Shown here in pieces: positions 1 through 9,340 of a stretch of 64,000 nucleotides of DNA. The stretch's first letter is position 1. Every line of letters starts with the position of its first letter. A program made the position numbers and the translations under genes. Origin of the DNA: CAVXTF01 sp963701375 (lineage in GTDB: Bacteria > Actinomycetota > Acidimicrobiia > Acidimicrobiales > CAVXTF01); the NCBI GenBank assembly GCA_963701375.1, contig CAVOZT010000004.1, positions 372,001 through 436,000 on the forward strand, in the 5' to 3' direction. The notes beneath the pieces are model-generated. The model was not told where the DNA came from and searched no databases. It saw only the letters and a program-made list of their open reading frames with translations.

Positions 1-513
1 GTGCGCCTGAAGGTGTCGTCGTGGCAGCGCCACGATCCGAACGCCGTTCCCACCGCCGCCAAGAGCACGGGCATGTACGTCAACTCGTCACTCGCAAAAG
101 TGGAGGCGTTGAAGGCCGGCTACGACGAGGCGCTTCTGCTCGCACCCGACGGTCATGTTTCTGAATGCACCGGCGAGAACGTGTTCATCGTGCGCGGCCG
201 GCGAATAATTTCTCCCCCGAACTCCGACGCCGGAGCACTGCACGGGATCACCCAGGCTTCCGTCGAGACGATCGCTCGCGACCTCGGATACGAGGTCTGC
301 CACGAAGCCCTCGTGCGCACCGACCTCTATACGGCCGACGAGGCATTCCTCACGGGGACCGCCGCTGAGGTCGTCCCCATCCGCGAGGTGGACGATAGGC
401 AGGTGGGAGACGGGACTCCCGGGCCCGTCACCCGCCAGATCCAGCAGATCTTCTTCGCTGCTGTCCGCGGGGAAGAAGACCGTTACAAGGACTGGCTCGA
501 GCATGTCGACTAG
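1..513 (+). CDS. ilvE: Branched-chain amino acid aminotransferase, C-terminal part
   Basis: C-terminal 170 residues of a fold-type IV PLP aminotransferase that interconverts Leu/Ile/Val and their 2-oxo acids with glutamate. The 5' part lies outside the window, so the GTG at base 1 is an internal codon; roughly half of the usual ~305 residues is present. The PLP lysine motif PTAAK (K21 of the fragment), SECTGEN (54-60), the GITQ phosphate loop (82-85) and TGTAAEV (118-124) are visible, and the tail GPVTRQIQQ...DWL matches E. coli-type IlvE. Its end overlaps the next gene by 11 bases, linking it to isoleucine precursor synthesis by citramalate. Little doubt about the family. Confidence 0.93.
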   Translation: MRLKVSSWQRHDPNAVPTAAKSTGMYVNSSLAKVEALKAGYDEALLLAPDGHVSECTGENVFIVRGRRIISPPNSDAGALHGITQASVETIARDLGYEVCHEALVRTDLYTADEAFLTGTAAEVVPIREVDDRQVGDGTPGPVTRQIQQIFFAAVRGEEDRYKDWLEHVD

Positions 514-2160
514 CGGACACAAGCACTCTCACGGTCGGGCGCACCCGGAGATCGCGCCGGGCGACGTCCCGGCGTCGGTGGACATCTTCGACACGACGCT
601 CAGAGACGGATCGCAGCAAGAGGGTCTGTCGCTCACCGTGGACGACAAGTTGCGTGTCGCCGAGCAGCTCGATCACCTCGGTGTCGCGTACATAGAAGGA
701 GGCTGGCCTGGCGCGAACCCGAAGGACGAGAATTCTTCGCGCGCGCGCCCGTAGAGCTGCGCCTCTCCACCTCCACCCTGGTCGCGTTCGGGTCGACGAG
801 AAGACCCGGGGTGCGAGCGGACGACGACGAGGTGCTCAGGAACCTGGTCAAGGCCGGGACAGAGGCCGTATGCATAGTCGCCAAGGCCTCCGAGGTGCAC
901 GTGACCGATGCACTGAGGACCTCGCTCGACGAGGCGGTCCTGATGGCAGAAGAGTCCGTTGCGTTCCTTCGCGACCACGACCTGCGCGTGTTCTTCGACG
1001 CCGAGCACTTCTTCGACGGGTACCGGATCAACCGGGATTTCAGCCTGCGAGTGCTACGTGCCGCCGCTGATGCGGGTGCAGAGGCCCTGGTGTTGTGCGA
1101 CACGAACGGCGGATCCCTTCCGCACGAGGTCGAGCAGATCGTTGCGGAGATCGTGGGCTCGTTCGACTGCCAGATCGGTGTCCATTTCCACAACGACGCC
1201 GGCTGCGCGGTCGCCAACTCGGTGACGGCCGTGCGCATGGGCGCAACCCAGGTTCAGGGCTGCGTCAACGGCTACGGGGAGAGGGCCGGCAACGCGGACC
1301 TGACAGCAGCGATACCGAATCTGGCGCTCAAGCTGAACGTCCGCACGATCCCTGAAGATCGCCTGGAGCGGCTTACGCCCGTCGCGCACCACGTGGCCGA
1401 GCTCGTGAACATCGCCCCCAACCCTCAGCAGCCTTACGTAGGGACAGCGGCGTTCGCTCACAAAGCGGGGCTCCACACGAGCGCCATCGCGCGCAGGCGC
1501 GACGCCTATGAGCACGTTGCTCCCGACACCGTCGGCAACGGAACCCGCTTTGTCGTATCGGAGCTCGCCGGCAGGTCGACCCTCGCACTGAAGGCCGAAG
1601 AGCTCGGGCTCAGCCTGCATTCCGACGCCCTCGACGACGTGCTCTCCACCCTCAAGTCACTCGAGCACAGCGGTTACCACTTCGAGGTTGCAGACGGGTC
1701 CTTGGAGCTTCTGCTCCGCAGGGCGACGGGTTGGAAGGCCGACTACTTCGAGCTCGAGACGTTTCGCGTCATCTCCGACCACAACGGGGTCGCCTCGACC
1801 GAGGCCACCGTGAAGGTCCGGGTTTCCGGCGAGCGGGTCGTCGCCACCGCCGAGGGAAACGGCCCCGTGAACGCGCTCGACTCGGCGCTGCGCCAGGCAA
1901 TCGGCAAGTACTACCCGCCGCTATCCCACATCCACCTGATCGACTACCGGGTGCGTGTGCTCGACACCAAGCTTGGCACCGGCGCCGTCACGAGGGTGCT
2001 CATAGACACCACCGACGGCGAGATCACATGGACCACGATCGGGGTGTCCGAGAACATCATCGAGGCCAGCTGGCGGGCCCTTTACGACTCGATCGTCTAC
2101 GGTCTGCTCCACTCCGAAGACGGCGGCGACAGAGCGCCCGACCAGGTGGAGGATTCTTGA
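503..2160 (+). CDS. cimA: (R)-citramalate synthase, CimA type (frameshifted)
   Basis: Condenses pyruvate and acetyl-CoA to citramalate, the threonine-independent route to 2-oxobutyrate and isoleucine. About 552 residues once one missing base near 730 is restored: the first frame ends ...GWPGANPKDE and the second resumes with FF.RAPVELRLSTSTLVAFGST. The catalytic N-terminus FDTTLRDGSQQEG, the metal-binding HFHNDAG and NGYGERAGN, HKAGLHTSAI, and a C-terminal LeuA-type allosteric domain (about residues 400-550) are all intact. GGWPGANPKD and the long C-terminus favour CimA (TIGR00977 type) over 2-isopropylmalate synthase. It overlaps ilvE upstream and the next gene downstream. The shift is probably a sequencing error because both halves are conserved. 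Confidence 0.9.
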
Positions 2161-2676
2161 CCCAGCCGAGCTTTGCGCCAGTTCCACACGCCGACCAGGT
2201 CCGCCCGTCAATGCGACTACGGACACCTACCGACTGGCGCGCCGACCGTGTGGCGGACCTGCACGCTCCAGAGCAGCCCCATGGACCATCACTGGGCATT
2301 CAAGGACCGGATCAGGGTTATGCGTTGAAGCTCGCTGACGATCTGTTCTCCGATCGCCTGCAACTCGTCGCCGGAGAGACTCCACACGACGCCGTATATG
2401 GCTGCGCCATGGTGGCGAGCGCGCGAGCTTCACTCTTCGGCAGGGCCCCAGTCGGGCCGGACCTCGAGGTGGCCTTCACGCTGTTCGGCTTTCTCGGCGG
2501 GGCGCCGCCGGATCTGATCGCGTGGCGCGTCGCGGCGCTTCAGTGCCATCGCCCATCACTACGACCAACAACGACGTCTGGTTGCTTCGGTGCGCGAGTC
2601 GACCCTCAGGTTGACGGCGGCTCAGGTGCGTGAACGATTGTCGCAGTGGAAAGAACTACTGAACTCAGACAACTGA
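2157..2676 (+). CDS. Conserved hypothetical protein in the ilvE-cimA operon (frameshifted)
   Basis: No recognised family. A TTG start overlaps the cimA stop (TTGA), and the reading frame runs to about 2543, where one extra base shifts it; the continuing frame reads AIAHHYDQQRRLVASVRES...LSQWKELLNSDN and stops at 2676, giving about 172 residues. The first part has a plausible protein composition (LKLADDLFSDRLQLVAGETPHDAVYGCAM), and the C-terminal third is predicted helical and charged. There is no signal peptide or membrane segment. The overlapping arrangement argues that it is co-translated with cimA. The start is uncertain. The frame change is inferred from composition, not from a homologue. 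Confidence 0.55.
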
Positions 2677-2693
2677 CCGGGAGCGGGCCGCGG

Positions 2694-3563
2694 ATGAGTC
2701 ACCCAGATGGTGAAATTGTCGAGATCGAGGTCGAGGCGGGCGGCTTCACCTTCACCGGATTCACGAAGGGTCCTGCAAAAGGCAGGCCTGTACTTCTTCT
2801 CCATGGCTTCCCGCAGACATCGTGGTCATGGCACCGTCAGCTTGACGCGCTCGGCGATGCTGGATACCGCGCAGTTGCGTTCGACCAGCGCGGCTACTCG
2901 CCCGGCGCGCGCCCGGCAGACACGGCGTCGTACCAGATCGATCACCTCGTATCTGACGTCCTCGGCCTCGCTGACGCGCTCGGGATGAAGCAGTTCGACC
3001 TGGTCGGTCACGACTGGGGAGGGATGGTGGCGTGGGTGGTCGGTGCACGCCACCCGCAACGCCTGCGAACCCTCACCGTCGTGTCGACTCCTCACCCGAT
3101 CGCGTTCGGTGCCGCGATTGCGAGCAGTGAGGGGGATCAGCAGCAACGCTCGTCGTACATCTCGGTGTTCCGCCAGGAGGGCGTTGCAGAACGAGCACTC
3201 CTCGGCGAGGACGGCTCTGGTGACGGCCTGCGCACGCTGTTCGCCGCCAGCGGGCTCGACACCGACGACGTGGGCGTGTTCGTAGAGGCAATGAGTCAAC
3301 CGGGCGCTCTCACCGCCGCCCTCAACTGGTACAGGGCGACCGAGGTCGACTCGATGAAGGACGTCGGCAAGATCGACGTTCCCACCATGTACATCTGGTC
3401 GACCGAGGACATCGCCCTCGGCCGCGATGCGGCGGAAGCGACGGCCGGTCACGTGAGTGGGCCGTACCGCTTCGAAGTGCTCGAAGGAGTGAGTCACTGG
3501 GTGGCCGAGACCGCCCCCGAACGCGTGAACGAGCTTCTGCTGGACTTTCTCGGATCCAATTGA
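2694..3563 (+). CDS. Alpha/beta hydrolase, epoxide-hydrolase-like
   Basis: A 289-residue soluble alpha/beta-hydrolase. The oxyanion-hole motif LLHGFPQTSWSW, the nucleophile elbow GHDWGG with Asp as nucleophile, and the C-terminal catalytic His in GVSHW are visible. An Asp nucleophile in GHDWGG with HGFPxT is typical of epoxide hydrolases and haloalkane dehalogenases rather than serine esterases. The ATG at 2694 is preferred over an upstream in-frame ATG at 2646 because the latter overlaps the previous gene and 2694 is preceded by a purine-rich GGGAGCGGG. Its stop overlaps the acyl-CoA dehydrogenase start (TTGA). Substrate unknown; context suggests a lipid-derived compound. Confidence 0.85.
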   Translation: MSHPDGEIVEIEVEAGGFTFTGFTKGPAKGRPVLLLHGFPQTSWSWHRQLDALGDAGYRAVAFDQRGYSPGARPADTASYQIDHLVSDVLGLADALGMKQFDLVGHDWGGMVAWVVGARHPQRLRTLTVVSTPHPIAFGAAIASSEGDQQQRSSYISVFRQEGVAERALLGEDGSGDGLRTLFAASGLDTDDVGVFVEAMSQPGALTAALNWYRATEVDSMKDVGKIDVPTMYIWSTEDIALGRDAAEATAGHVSGPYRFEVLEGVSHWVAETAPERVNELLLDFLGSN

Positions 3564-4721
3564 CCGCTGTGGATCAGCCCGCGTTCATCCTCTCCGACAC
3601 TCAAGACGACCTCCGCCTCGCAGTCCGCAAGATGTGCGAGGAGCGCATCGCCCCTCACGCAGCCGAGTACGACCGCAACGCGACGTTTCCCTGGGAAAGC
3701 TTCAAGGCGTGTGTGGAGATGGAGCTCCCCGCGCTCGGGATACCGACGGCCTACGGAGGAGCCGGGGCGGATCACCTGACGCAAGCGATCGTCGTCGAGG
3801 AGTTGGCGCGGGTGTGCGCGGCGACCAGTCTCGTGATCATCATTTCGAGGCTCGGAATGGTCCCGATCATGAACTGGGGCACCGAAGAACTGAAGAGCCG
3901 ATACCTCCATCGAGTGGCGTCGGGCGAGTCCCAGGCCAGCTACTGCCTTTCCGAAGCGGACGCAGGCAGCGATGTCGCCGCGATGCGTTGCCGGGCGGTC
4001 CGCGATGGTGACCACTACGTGTTGTCCGGGACGAAGTACTGGATCACGAACGCGGGCGCATCGGACCTCTACACGGTGTTCGCGAAGACCGATCCCGAGG
4101 CGGGTAGACGGGGAATCTCGTGCTTCATCGTCGAGGCGGACTGGGGCGTGAAAGTCTCAAAGCTCGAGGAGAAGATGGGGATGCGGGCGAGCCCCACCGG
4201 CGAGGTCGTCTTCGACGACGTGCACGTTCCCGCAACGAACCTCATCGGAGAAGAAGGCGAAGGATTCAAGATCGCAATGCACACGCTCGACCGGAGCAGA
4301 CCCACGATCGGCGCGGCAGGCGGTCGGAATAGCACAAGGCGCCATCGACGCGGCGACCAGGTACATGCGCGAGCGGAAGGCGTTCGGTCATGTGATCGCC
4401 GACTTCCAGGGCCTCAGGTTCATGTTGGCCGACATGGCGATGCGCACTGAGGCCTCACGGTCCCTCGTCTACAGGGCGTGCAGCCTCATCGACGCAGGCG
4501 ACCCCAACGGGGACCTCGGCACGTTCGGCGCAATGGCGAAGTGCTTCGCATCGGACACTGCGATGGCGGTCACGACCGACGCCGTCCAGCTTCTCGGAGG
4601 TTACGGCTACACCGCGGACTTCCCGGTGGAGCGCTTCATGCGCGACGCGAAGGTCACGCAGATCTACGAAGGAACCAACCAGATCCAGCGTGTAGTGATC
4701 TCGAAGAACCTGCTGAGCTAG
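3560..4721 (+). CDS. Acyl-CoA dehydrogenase (frameshifted)
   Basis: FAD enzyme introducing the alpha-beta double bond into acyl-CoA, about 386 residues, short/medium-chain type. One extra G around 4311-4322 breaks the frame just after HTLDRSRPTIGA; the next frame continues AVGIAQGAIDAATRYM. Motifs: YCLSEADAGSDVAAM (FAD/substrate), YWITNAG, and QIYEGTNQIQR with the canonical catalytic Glu. Both halves are full length and well conserved, so sequencing error is more likely than decay. The TTG start overlaps the hydrolase stop. It is the last gene of the operon, followed by a hairpin terminator. The substrate is not deducible. Confidence 0.9.
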
Positions 4722-4740
4722 CGAAGATCCAGCAGCGAAA

Positions 4741-4773
4741 CAGAGGCGCCCGGAATTGATCCGGACGCCTCTG
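4741..4773. terminator. Bidirectional hairpin terminator
   Basis: Inverted repeat CAGAGGCGcCCGG / CCGGaCGCCTCTG around the loop AATTGAT, 20 bases after the acyl-CoA dehydrogenase stop and 23 bases before the end of the convergent propeller gene. It has a 12-pair stem with one internal mismatch. Its tail-to-tail position suits termination of both units. There is no long T-run, as is usual in GC-rich actinobacteria. Confidence 0.75.
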
Positions 4774-4795
4774 TCATCGATTCGAACTTGGGTGC

Positions 4796-5971
4796 TCAGT
4801 CGGCGGCGATCCCCTCGATCCCTGGAACCAGAGTCGCAGTTCCGATCTGGGTAAGCGTGCCGTTGCCTTTGACGGTGAACTCGTCGACGGCGCCGGCACC
4901 GCCCGCCTCTGCGTAGAGGTAGTGCCCGTGCAACGAGGCCGCCATGTCGATCGGGCCGGCTCCGGTGCTCGCGACAACGCCGCTCGTTCCTACGAGCGAG
5001 AGCGATCCGCCCGGGCCCACCTTGTACGCGGTCAGGTCGCTGCTTCCGGCGTTGGCGACGAAGTCGAAACCAAGTGCCGGCGTGATCCAGCAGAGCGCCG
5101 CCTGCCCGTCTGCGAGCGACGCCTCGGCTGACAGCGTCCCGTCGGGGTTCACGACGTATGTCGACACCGTGCTTGCACCGGCCTCCGAGACGACCAGAGA
5201 CCCGTCAGCAGAGAAGACGAATGCGAAGGGGACCGGGGTTGACGACGGGTTCACGACCGGAGCGGACAGGTCTCCGAATTCGCCCACTGCGAAGACGTCG
5301 ATGTCGCTGCCGCTGGCCTTGGTGGTCACGATCAACTGATTCCCGTCGGGGGTGAATCCGATGTCGCCGGGCGCCATGAGGAAGTTAGGAGGATTGGTGT
5401 TCGACAATCCGAGCGACCGCGATCCGCCCTTAACCGGGAACAGGAACGGTCCGAAACGTCCGTAACCCTGAACCGTGCCGGCGCCGCCGGCGTTGAGCAC
5501 GTAGAGCAGGTGGTCGCGCACGGCGATGCTCACGGGGAACTTGCCACCGGACGGAAGGACCTCGAGAAGAAAGAGGTGATCTCCCCAGACGAAGAACACC
5601 GAGATCGTGTTGCTCCCAGCGTTCACGGCGTAAAGGGTGCTCGCGCCCGCGTCGTACACGAGCGAGTTCTGGGAGGCAAGGCTGTCGACGACGGCCCCTG
5701 ACTCGACGCCGCCTTTACCCCCTGTGTCGTAGACACCGGCAAATTTCAACCCGCCAGGACTCTGGTCGTAGACGTCGATCTGGTTGCCGCTCGGGGAATC
5801 CGTCTGGACGAAGACGCTCTGGCCGGAACCACGCGGTCCTGGGTGCGACGGATGGGCCGACGTTCGCGCCGGAGCACCGGGGGTAGCGGCGTTCGCAGCT
5901 ACCGGAGCAGCGACGAACGCGAACGCCGACAGTGCAGCCGTCGTTATCAATAAGCGTACAGGCAGTCTCAT
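4796..5971 (-). CDS. Exported beta-propeller (lactonase/YncE-like) protein
   Basis: 391 residues with a clear signal peptide (MRLPVRLLITTAALSAFAFVAA..ANA-A, cleavage near residue 28) followed by a Gly/Ser-rich all-beta region. Repeated blade-like strands such as VYDAGASTLYAVNAGSNTISVF, DHLLYVLNAGGAGTVQGY and DGSLVVSEAGASTVSTYVV resemble the 6-phosphogluconolactonase/YncE seven-bladed propeller fold. No catalytic residues can be assigned, so a binding or structural role outside the membrane is as likely as lactonase activity. The ATG at 5971 has a good ribosome site (AAGGAG, 5-base spacing). It is divergent from the two-component system, with which it shares the upstream region. Confidence 0.8.
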   Translation of the reverse strand: MRLPVRLLITTAALSAFAFVAAPVAANAATPGAPARTSAHPSHPGPRGSGQSVFVQTDSPSGNQIDVYDQSPGGLKFAGVYDTGGKGGVESGAVVDSLASQNSLVYDAGASTLYAVNAGSNTISVFFVWGDHLFLLEVLPSGGKFPVSIAVRDHLLYVLNAGGAGTVQGYGRFGPFLFPVKGGSRSLGLSNTNPPNFLMAPGDIGFTPDGNQLIVTTKASGSDIDVFAVGEFGDLSAPVVNPSSTPVPFAFVFSADGSLVVSEAGASTVSTYVVNPDGTLSAEASLADGQAALCWITPALGFDFVANAGSSDLTAYKVGPGGSLSLVGTSGVVASTGAGPIDMAASLHGHYLYAEAGGAGAVDEFTVKGNGTLTQIGTATLVPGIEGIAAD

Positions 5972-6058
5972 ATGGTCTCCTTTGTCGGGAACTGTGTGGG
6001 TGTAACACGCGACCGGTTACGAACGGCCCGTTTGGTTCTTACGATTCGAGAAACTCCG

Positions 6059-6086
6059 GCGACCTGACTGCCCGCGGTCAGGTCGC
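6059..6086. promoter_or_regulatory. Strong palindrome/hairpin upstream of the response regulator
   Basis: Perfect 10-base inverted repeat GCGACCTGAC / GTCAGGTCGC with an 8-base spacer, ending 19 bases before the response-regulator ATG at 6106. It may be an autoregulatory binding site of the response regulator or an mRNA hairpin over the leader. A second weaker inverted repeat (GTAAC...GTTAC, about 6002-6020) lies nearby in the same divergent region. Confidence 0.5.
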
Positions 6087-6105
6087 GCGGTGCATCATTG
6101 GCACT

Positions 6106-6803
6106 ATGGCCACTGCTGCGCCCAAGGTGCTCGTCGTTGACGACGACTCGACGGTGCGCGAGGTGGTCATGCGGTACCTGGTTCGCGAGGGCTATCGGGT
6201 CGAGGAGTCGTCCGACGGCGCAGATGCGCTGGAGCGTGCGCTCGCCGACCCGCCGGAGCTGGTGGTGCTCGATCTGATGCTTCCTTCGCTCGACGGACTC
6301 GAGGTCTGCCGCCAACTCCGTGCATCTGCGCCCGTACCTGTGATCATGCTGACTGCGCGTGACGAGGAGGGAGACCGGATCGCCGGGCTCGAGCTCGGGG
6401 CTGACGACTATGTAGCCAAGCCGTTCTCACCGAGAGAGCTCACGGCCCGGGTGAAGGCGGTGTTGCGCCGTACCTCGGGGCCACTCGCGCCCGCGCGCCC
6501 TGACGAAGCGGAGCTCGTCGCGGGAGAGGTGAGAGTGGACACCGAGGCGCACAGCGCGAGCGTCCGAGGCGAGCCCATCGCGCTGACGATGCGCGAGTAC
6601 GAGTTGCTGGTGTATCTGATGCGTCACCCGCGAAGGGCGTTCCGCCGCGAGGAGCTGCTCGCAGAGGTCTGGGGCTTCGAGTACGGCGACGCTTCGACGG
6701 TGACGGTACACATCAGGCGCCTACCGAGAAGATCGAGGACGATCCCGGAGACCCGAAGCAAATCTGCACGGTCTGGGGATTCGGTTACAGGTTCGAGCCA
6801 TGA
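6106..6803 (+). CDS. OmpR/PhoB-family response regulator (frameshifted near the C-terminus)
   Basis: About 232 residues: an N-terminal receiver domain with acidic pair DDD (12-14), phospho-acceptor D56 (LVVLDLMLP), a conserved Thr (MLTARD) and Lys (VAKPF), then a C-terminal winged helix (TMREYELLVYLMRHP...EVWGFEYGDASTVTVHIRRL). One base is missing at about 6722; with it the tail reads LREKIEDDPGDPKQICTVWGFGYRFEP, exactly the expected wing and end of the family. Uncorrected, the recognition region is followed by nonsense. ATGA overlap with the sensor kinase gene shows co-translation. The target genes are unknown; the palindrome just upstream suggests autoregulation. Confidence 0.9.
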
Positions 6804-8126
6804 CAGGTCATATGAGCTCGCGCCGCGCGAAGAGACGGCTCGCTCCTGTTGCGGTCGGAGCTCTCGGCCTCGCTGTCGCGGTCGTCGTTGCAGTAGCAGG
6901 GAGAATGGGGATCGGCTCCACCATCGGACTCCTCGCCTGGACCGTCGGTGGTGCGGCAGGCTCGACCGCGCTTGCGGTCGTTCTCCTTTGGGGGTTGCGG
7001 CGACGCCCCGCAACTGTTCAGGTGACCATTGCTTCTCTAGCTCCCGTCGTTGCGGTGGCTGCCGGCGTCGCGGGCGGCTCCTGGGCGATGTTCATCTCCG
7101 GTCACGACCTACGCACGCTCGTAGTGATACTCGTTGGTGCGGGAACCGTCGGGATGATTACTGCGCTGCTGTTCGGTAGCCGGATCTCGAGGTCGATCGC
7201 CGGTATCGGCGAGCTTGCTCGGCGAATCGGTGACCCGGGAGTGCTCGACGACGGGAGCGATGAGAAAGGAACTGCAAAAGGAGCGGCGCGCTCCATCGCG
7301 GAGGACGCGGGGCCCGGTGAGCTGGCAAGGCTTGCTCACGAACTAGACGATGCCGCATCGCGCCCTCGCAGAAAGCCGCGCCGAGGCGGCAGCACTCGAG
7401 CAGAGCAGGCGCGAGCTGGTCGCGTGGGTGTCTCACGATCTGCGAACGCCCTTGGCGGGGATTCGCGCGATGGTCGAAGCTCTCGAGGACCGCGTGGTCG
7501 TCGATCCCGAGACGATCGACCGGTATCACAGGACGATCGGCGTCGAGGTCGATCGGCTCACCTCACTCGTTGCCGACCTGTTCGAACTGTCGATGATCCA
7601 CGCCGGAACGCTCCGCCTGGAATTGGCGCCCGTTCCGCTGGACGAGGTCCTGTCCGACGTCGTCGCGGGAGGAACGTTGCTCGCTCGAGCCAAGGGCGTC
7701 GAGTTGTCCGCTTCCCTCGCGGGCGCTCCCGTCGTAAGGCTCGCGGCCCCCGAGATGGGCAGGGCGGTTCAGAACCTCATCGACAACGCGATCAGGCACA
7801 CCCCGTCTGGCGGGACCATCCGGCTCGAGGTTGCGGCGGACGAGGCGAGCGGCTCGGCCTGTGTATCGGTGGCCGACGGCTGTGGCGGGATTCCGGATCA
7901 CGACCTCGACAGGGTGTTCGAGCTTGCGTACAGCGGCGACGTCGCCCGGACGCCTGGTGACGGCAGGGCAGGGCTCGGCCTGGCGGTGACCCGAGGACTC
8001 GTGGAGGCGCAGCGGGGCAGGGTGAGCGTGGTCAACGAGGACACAGGGTGTCGCTTCACGATCCGGCTCCCGTTGGCTGATCTGTCGCCCGGGCCGTCGG
8101 GTACGGCACTAGAACAGGTTCTCTAA
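6800..8126 (+). CDS. Membrane sensor histidine kinase (frameshifted)
   Basis: About 441 residues. Four hydrophobic segments lie in the first ~130 residues (about 16-35, 40-65, 75-97, 104-123), with very short loops, so the signal is probably sensed in the membrane. Then come a HAMP-like linker, the dimerisation helix with SHDLRTPLAG (phospho-His) and the ATPase domain (N box NLIDNAIRHTP, G1 DGCGGIP, G2 GRAGLGLAVTRG). An extra C near 7364 shifts the frame between the linker (ELDDAASR) and LAESRAEAAALEQS. It is partner of the overlapping response regulator. Both genes of the pair carry one shift each in this sequence. Confidence 0.88.
8110..8123. promoter_or_regulatory. KstR-like operator upstream of fadA5
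   Basis: TAGAACAGGTTCTC, a palindrome matching 13 of 14 bases of the form TAGAACnnGTTCTA and the core of the KstR consensus TnnAACnnGTTnnA. It lies 55 bases before the FadA5-like ATG and overlaps the end of the kinase gene. Near-identical sites occur at 15604 and 47908. Confidence 0.6.
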
Positions 8127-8178
8127 ACTGGCCAGACTGGGACGGCGAGAGCCGGATCCCCGGCACCTTGGAGGACCG

Positions 8179-9340
8179 ATGCCTGAAGCCGTGATCGTCG
8201 AAGCCACCCGCTCGCCGATAGGGAAGCGCAACGGATGGTTGTCGGGGCTCCACCCGACCGAGATCCTCGGTGCGGTCCAGGTCGAGGTGGTGAAGCGCGC
8301 CGGGATAGACCCCTCTGACGTCGAGCAGATCGTCGGCGGCTGCGTCACCCAGGCCGGCGAGCAGGGGTCGAACGTCACGCGCACTGCTTGGCTCGCCAAG
8401 GGACTCCCGTACGAGACGGCCGCGACGACAGTCAACTGCCAGTGCGGATCCGCGCAGCAGGCCAACCACTTCGTTGCCAACCTGATTACCGCAGGGGCTA
8501 TCGAAGTCGGCATCGGTTGCGGGGTAGAGGCGATGAGCCGTGTCGGGCTCGGGGCGAACGTCTTCAACGGACCGGGCAGATCGCTGTCCGGATGACTGGT
8601 CGTTGGACATGCCGGATCAGTTCGGCGCAGCGGAGCGCATCGCGACCAAGTACGGGATCAGCAGGGCTGACACCGACGCGCTCGGTCTTGCATCTCAGAT
8701 CCATGCTGCAACTGCTTGGGAAGAGGGCCGGTTCGAGCGCGAGGTGGCGCCCATCGAGGCGCCGGTCGTCGGAGCCGATGGCCCAACTGGCGAACGCAAC
8801 GTCATAAGCCGCGACCAAGGCCCTAGAGAGACGACAGCAGTTGGGCTCGCGGCGCTGAAGCCGGTACTGCCCGACGGCATCCATACCGCCGGGAGCTCTT
8901 CGCAGATCTCCGACGGTGCCGCAGCGGTGCTGTGGATGTCTCGCGAGAGGGCAGAGGCCGCAGGGCTGAGGCCGAGAGCGCGGATCGTCGCGCAGACACT
9001 CGTCGGCTCAGACCCCTACTACCACCTCGACGGCCCCATCGCCGCGACCGCCGCGGTGCTCCAGAAGGCGGGCATGAAGATGTCGGACATCGACATCTTC
9101 GAGGTGAACGAGGCGTTCGCCTCCGTCGTGTGTTCGTGGGCGAAGGTGCACAAGGCGGACATGGACAAGGTGAACGTAAACGGAGGAGCGATCGCGCTCG
9201 GCCACCCTGTTGGCTCCACCGGGAGTCGGCTCATCACCACCGCGCTGCACGAGCTCGAACGGCGCGACGCATCTTTGGCACTCGTGAGCATGTGTTGCGG
9301 CGGCGCGCTTGCCACCGGGACCATCATCGAGCGCCTTTGA
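8179..9340 (+). CDS. fadA5: Steroid side-chain thiolase, FadA5-like (frameshifted)
   Basis: Thiolase of about 386 residues, recognisably of the mycobacterial FadA5 type that releases acetyl-CoA or propionyl-CoA from the steroid side chain: PEAVIVEATRSPIGKRNGWL at the start, GGCVTQAGEQ, and the tail SLALVSMCCGGALATGTIIE. The nucleophilic Cys is in VNCQCGSAQQ, the His in GGAIALGHPVGSTGSR, and the acid/base Cys in SMCCGGA. One extra base (or two missing) at about 8588 separates GANVFNGPGRS from PDDWSLDMPDQFGAAERIA. A GGAGG ribosome site precedes the ATG, and a KstR-like operator lies upstream. Family certain; the FadA5 subgroup is from remembered sequence similarity. Confidence 0.87.
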
